NCBI RefSeq assembly: GCF_041415945.1
Contig: NZ_JBGCUS010000001.1
Coordinates: 1,364,001 to 1,428,000, forward strand
Direction of reading: 5' to 3'
Length of the DNA: 64,000 nt
Source of the DNA: Ancylobacter sp. IITR112
Lineage (GTDB): Bacteria > Pseudomonadota > Alphaproteobacteria > Rhizobiales > Xanthobacteraceae
Of the stretch, positions 61,587-64,000 are shown one piece after another. The first letter of the stretch is position 1, and each line of letters starts with the position of its first letter. Below the pieces are notes generated by a model, which saw only the letters and a list, made by a program, of their open reading frames with translations, was not told where the DNA came from and made no database searches. The position numbers were made by a program, and so were the translations under genes.

Positions 61587-63290
61587 ATGAAAGCCGCGCC
61601 CGCACCCGCCGCCTCCCCCGTCGCCGCCGCCTTTGCCTCCTGCCGGAGCGTGCTCATCGGCATCGGCGCGCTGAGCTGCGTGATCAACCTGCTGATGCTG
61701 ACCGGCCCATTCTTCATGTTGCAGGTCTATGACCGCGTGCTGGCGAGCCGAAGCCTCCCGACGCTGGTTGCGCTGCTGGTGCTCGCCGTCGTGCTCTATG
61801 CGTTTCAGGGCGTGCTGGATCTGCTGCGGGCCCGGGTGCTGGTCGGCCTCGGCATGCGGCTCGACGCCCGGTTGCGCCCACTCTCCTTCGACCTCATGTC
61901 CGCGCTCATGCTCAGGAGGGGGCGCGACGGCAACAGCCAGCAGCCGGTGCGCGATCTCGACCAGGTGCGCCAGTTCCTGTCGGGGCAGGGGCCGGTCGCC
62001 ATTTTCGACCTGCCATGGATGCCGCTTTATCTCGGCGTGCTGTTCCTGTTCCACCCGGTGTTCGGGCTGATCGGCCTCGCCGGCATCGTTGTGCTCTGCG
62101 CCTTCATGCTGGTGACCGACATCGCCACCCGCGCGCCGACCCGCATCGCCGCCCGCCGCTCCTCCACCCGTAACGGGCTGGCGGAATCCTATTGCCGCAA
62201 TATCGAGACCATCGCCGCGATGGGGCTGACCGCAACCATGCGGGCGCGCTGGTTCGAGGCGCATGCCGCCTATCTCGGTGACAACCAGCACGCGGTGAAT
62301 GTGGCGAGCGACCTGTCCGCGCTGAGCAAGGTGTTCCGCTTCCTGCTGCAGTCGCTGATGCTGGCGGCCGGGGCCTGGCTGGTCATCGAAGGCGAGGCCT
62401 CGTCCGGCGCGATGATCGCTTCCTCCATCCTGTCCTCGCGGGCGCTGGCGCCGGTGGAACTCGCCATTTCCAACTGGCGCGGCTTCATCGCTGCCCGCCA
62501 GTCCTATGACCGGCTGTCGGCGCTCTCCGCCGAATTCCCGCCCTCGCCCCCCACCATGCCGCTGCCAGCACCCACGGCGCGGCTCGATGTCGCCGGGCTC
62601 GCCGTCGCTCCGCCGGGCCAGAGCCGCCCGACCATTGCCGGCCTCGCTTTCGCAGTGGAGGCGGGCAGCGCCGTCGGTGTCATCGGCCCGAGCGGCTCGG
62701 GCAAGTCGACGCTCGCGCGCGGGCTGGTCGGCGCCTGGCCCAGCTCCAAGGGCAGCGTCCGCCTCGACAGCGCGGCGATCGAGCAATGGGACCGTGACGC
62801 GCTCGGCGCCCATATCGGCTATCTCCCGCAGGACATCGAGCTGTTCGACGGCACGGTGGCGGAGAACATCGCCCGTTTCCGTGGCGATGCCGCGCCCGCC
62901 GACATCATCGCCGCCGCCCAGCGCGCGGGGGTGCATGAGCTGATCCTGCGTCTGCCGAATGGCTACGACACGCGCCTGGGCGAGGGCGGTGTCGCGCTCT
63001 CCGGCGGCGAGCGCCAGCGCGTGGCGCTGGCCCGGGCGCTCTATGGTGAACCCTTCCTCATCGTGCTCGACGAGCCGAACTCCAATCTCGACGCCGATGG
63101 CGAAGCCGCGCTGACGCGGGCGATCATGTGGGCGCGCGAGGCCCGGCGGGTCGTGATCGTCGTCGCCCACCGGCCGAGTGCTCTGGCGGCGGTCGACCTG
63201 GTGCTGATGATGAACGCCGGCCAGCAACAGGCCTTCGGTCCGAAGGAGCAGGTTCTTGGCAAGGTACTCAAGACCCCGGTGGCGGCATGA
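61587..63290 (+). CDS. prtD: Type I secretion ABC transporter (PrtD-like)
   Basis: A 567-residue fused permease-ATPase. Membrane part about 20-310 (FMLQVYDRVLASRSLPTLVA, LPWMPLYLGVLFLFHPVFGL). ATPase: Walker A GPSGSGKS, Q-loop LPQDIELFDGTV, signature [17 protein letters not shown], Walker B LIVLDEPNSNLD, H-loop VAHRPS. It pumps a protein substrate with a C-terminal signal straight out of the cell together with the HlyD-like partner that overlaps its stop. No exported substrate gene is in the window. Confidence 0.92.
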   Translation: MKAAPAPAASPVAAAFASCRSVLIGIGALSCVINLLMLTGPFFMLQVYDRVLASRSLPTLVALLVLAVVLYAFQGVLDLLRARVLVGLGMRLDARLRPLSFDLMSALMLRRGRDGNSQQPVRDLDQVRQFLSGQGPVAIFDLPWMPLYLGVLFLFHPVFGLIGLAGIVVLCAFMLVTDIATRAPTRIAARRSSTRNGLAESYCRNIETIAAMGLTATMRARWFEAHAAYLGDNQHAVNVASDLSALSKVFRFLLQSLMLAAGAWLVIEGEASSGAMIASSILSSRALAPVELAISNWRGFIAARQSYDRLSALSAEFPPSPPTMPLPAPTARLDVAGLAVAPPGQSRPTIAGLAFAVEAGSAVGVIGPSGSGKSTLARGLVGAWPSSKGSVRLDSAAIEQWDRDALGAHIGYLPQDIELFDGTVAENIARFRGDAAPADIIAAAQRAGVHELILRLPNGYDTRLGEGGVALSGGERQRVALARALYGEPFLIVLDEPNSNLDADGEAALTRAIMWAREARRVVIVVAHRPSALAAVDLVLMMNAGQQQAFGPKEQVLGKVLKTPVAA

Positions 63291-64000
63291 TCGACACATT
63301 TCTCGACCGCCTGCGCGCCGGGCTCGCGCAGCTTGCGCGTCTCTTCCCCGCAGCCAGCGCCGCCGATGACGGCGTCGACCGGCATTTGCGGCTCGCCCTG
63401 ATCGTCGCGGTCTTTCTCGTGGTCGGCTGCGGCGGCTGGGCGGCAACCGCGGCGCTGAACGGGGCGGTGCTGGCCGCGGGCACGCTGGTGGTGGAAAGCC
63501 ACGCCAAGCGCGTTCAGCACCCCGAAGGCGGCGTGGTCGGCGACATCCTCGTGCGCAACGGCCAGAAGGTGGAAGCGTCCGACGTGCTGCTGCGCCTCGA
63601 CGATACCGTCACCCGCGCCAATCTCGCGGTGGTCGACACCCAATTGGTGGAACTGGCCGCGCGCCGCGCCCGGCTGGAGGCGGAACGCGATTCGCGCCCG
63701 TCCGTCGACGCCCCCGTCGGCCTGCCGGCCGGCCTTTCCGGCGAAAACGCCGCCCGGGCTATCGAGGGCGAGGTGAGCCTGTTCAACTCCCGCCGTGCCG
63801 CGCGGGAAGGGCAGGTGGCGCAGATGCGCGCGCGCATCGACCAACTCGCCGACGAGGCCGAGGGCCTTGCCGCCCAGATCGCCGCCAAGAGCGCGGAACT
63901 GGACTATATCGCCGAGGAGATCGCCGGCGCGACCGAACTGCATGGCAAGGGCCTGACGCCGCTGACCCGGCTGCGCTCGCTGCAGCGGGAAAAGGTTCGC
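63287..64000 (+). CDS. prtE: Type I secretion membrane-fusion protein (HlyD/PrtE-like), N-terminal part
   Basis: Begins MIDTFLDRLRAGLAQLARLF at ATG 63287, overlapping the ABC gene's stop (ATGA), and is open to the window end (238 residues seen). A membrane helix (LALIVAVFLVVGCGGWAATA, about 36-55) is followed by the lipoyl-like half VVESHAKRVQHPEGGVVGDI and LVRNGQKVEASDVLLRLDD. Long coiled-coil helices follow (QVAQMRARIDQLADEAEGLA). It bridges the inner membrane to TolC. The C-terminus lies outside. Confidence 0.9.
   Translation, partial: MIDTFLDRLRAGLAQLARLFPAASAADDGVDRHLRLALIVAVFLVVGCGGWAATAALNGAVLAAGTLVVESHAKRVQHPEGGVVGDILVRNGQKVEASDVLLRLDDTVTRANLAVVDTQLVELAARRARLEAERDSRPSVDAPVGLPAGLSGENAARAIEGEVSLFNSRRAAREGQVAQMRARIDQLADEAEGLAAQIAAKSAELDYIAEEIAGATELHGKGLTPLTRLRSLQREKVR

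Noticed and set aside
61470..63446. Minus-strand 658-codon open frame opposite the secretion ABC transporter
   Set aside because: Shadow frame rich in Arg, His and Gln with no recognisable domain; the plus strand has all ABC motifs.
1..64000. tRNA, rRNA or CRISPR arrays
   Set aside because: No cloverleaf with a TTCGAATC-type arm, no rRNA core sequences and no regularly spaced repeats were seen by eye.

Overview
The window looks like a chromosomal stretch of a high-GC alphaproteobacterium of the Hyphomicrobiales. Support comes from RcnR/DmeR-type metal control, a FixLJ-style regulator pair, mat genes for malonate, sox-type genes and rhizobial-style mosaic intergenic repeats. A full gas vesicle locus together with sulfur-oxidation-type genes points to Xanthobacteraceae, most likely Ancylobacter or Starkeya. 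That placement is inferred from gene content; no 16S or other marker gene is present. No rRNA, tRNA or CRISPR array was recognised.

Layout. 1-1.2 kb: small housekeeping genes (cold-shock protein, ribosomal protein S21). 1.4-5.5 kb: a single-domain response regulator and a convergent CobW-type GTPase. They are separated by a 2.4-kb, strikingly AT-rich insertion with two glycan-type genes (FkbM methyltransferase, GT14-like glycosyltransferase), bounded by a perfect 73-bp direct repeat. 5.6-17.4 kb: metabolite transporters, a guanidino-compound hydrolase with a nitrilase-family amidase, ethanolamine ammonia-lyase (eutBC), an L,D-transpeptidase lipoprotein, and a dmeRF-type metal efflux pair with a G-tract operator. 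17.5-29.1 kb: a 16-gene gas vesicle operon on the minus strand. 29.6-31.5 kb: a divergent two-component system. 31.8-33.6 kb: phosphonoacetaldehyde hydrolase and an alpha/beta hydrolase between inverted mosaic repeats. 33.8-37.7 kb: potFGHI-type polyamine ABC transporter. 37.9-42.7 kb: amidase, small proteins and an OmpR/EnvZ-type pair. 42.7-49.0 kb: a translationally coupled operon of a periplasmic molybdenum hydroxylase, a mono-haem cytochrome, a flavocytochrome-type flavoprotein and SoxXYZA paralogues. 49.2-54.3 kb: an SDR/regulator pair and a DUF3833/MFS operon. 54.5-61.3 kb: malonate uptake and activation (TRAP transporter, matB, matA, matR). 61.6-64 kb: start of a type I secretion system, cut by the window end.

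The gas vesicle operon is the most interesting part. In transcription order it has gvpA, a GvpC-like helical repeat protein, gvpN, a coiled-coil protein, an Hsp20-like GvpH, an unrecognised protein with an HExxH motif, gvpF, gvpG, gvpO, gvpJ, a two-ring CDC48-type AAA+ ATPase, a GvpF/L protein fused to a J-domain, gvpL, a GvpM/S-like protein, another GvpF/L and gvpK. Chaperone-type parts (AAA+ unfoldase, J-domain, Hsp20, GvpN) are thus built into the shell-assembly operon, together with a possible protease. This suggests a dedicated folding or dismantling machine for gas vesicle proteins.

The second unusual system is the sox-like operon. Its SoxY carries an AACIE arm instead of GGCGG. It lacks soxB and soxCD here and is fused by start/stop overlaps to an IorAB-like molybdenum hydroxylase with a Tat signal, so it is probably not an ordinary thiosulfate oxidation module.
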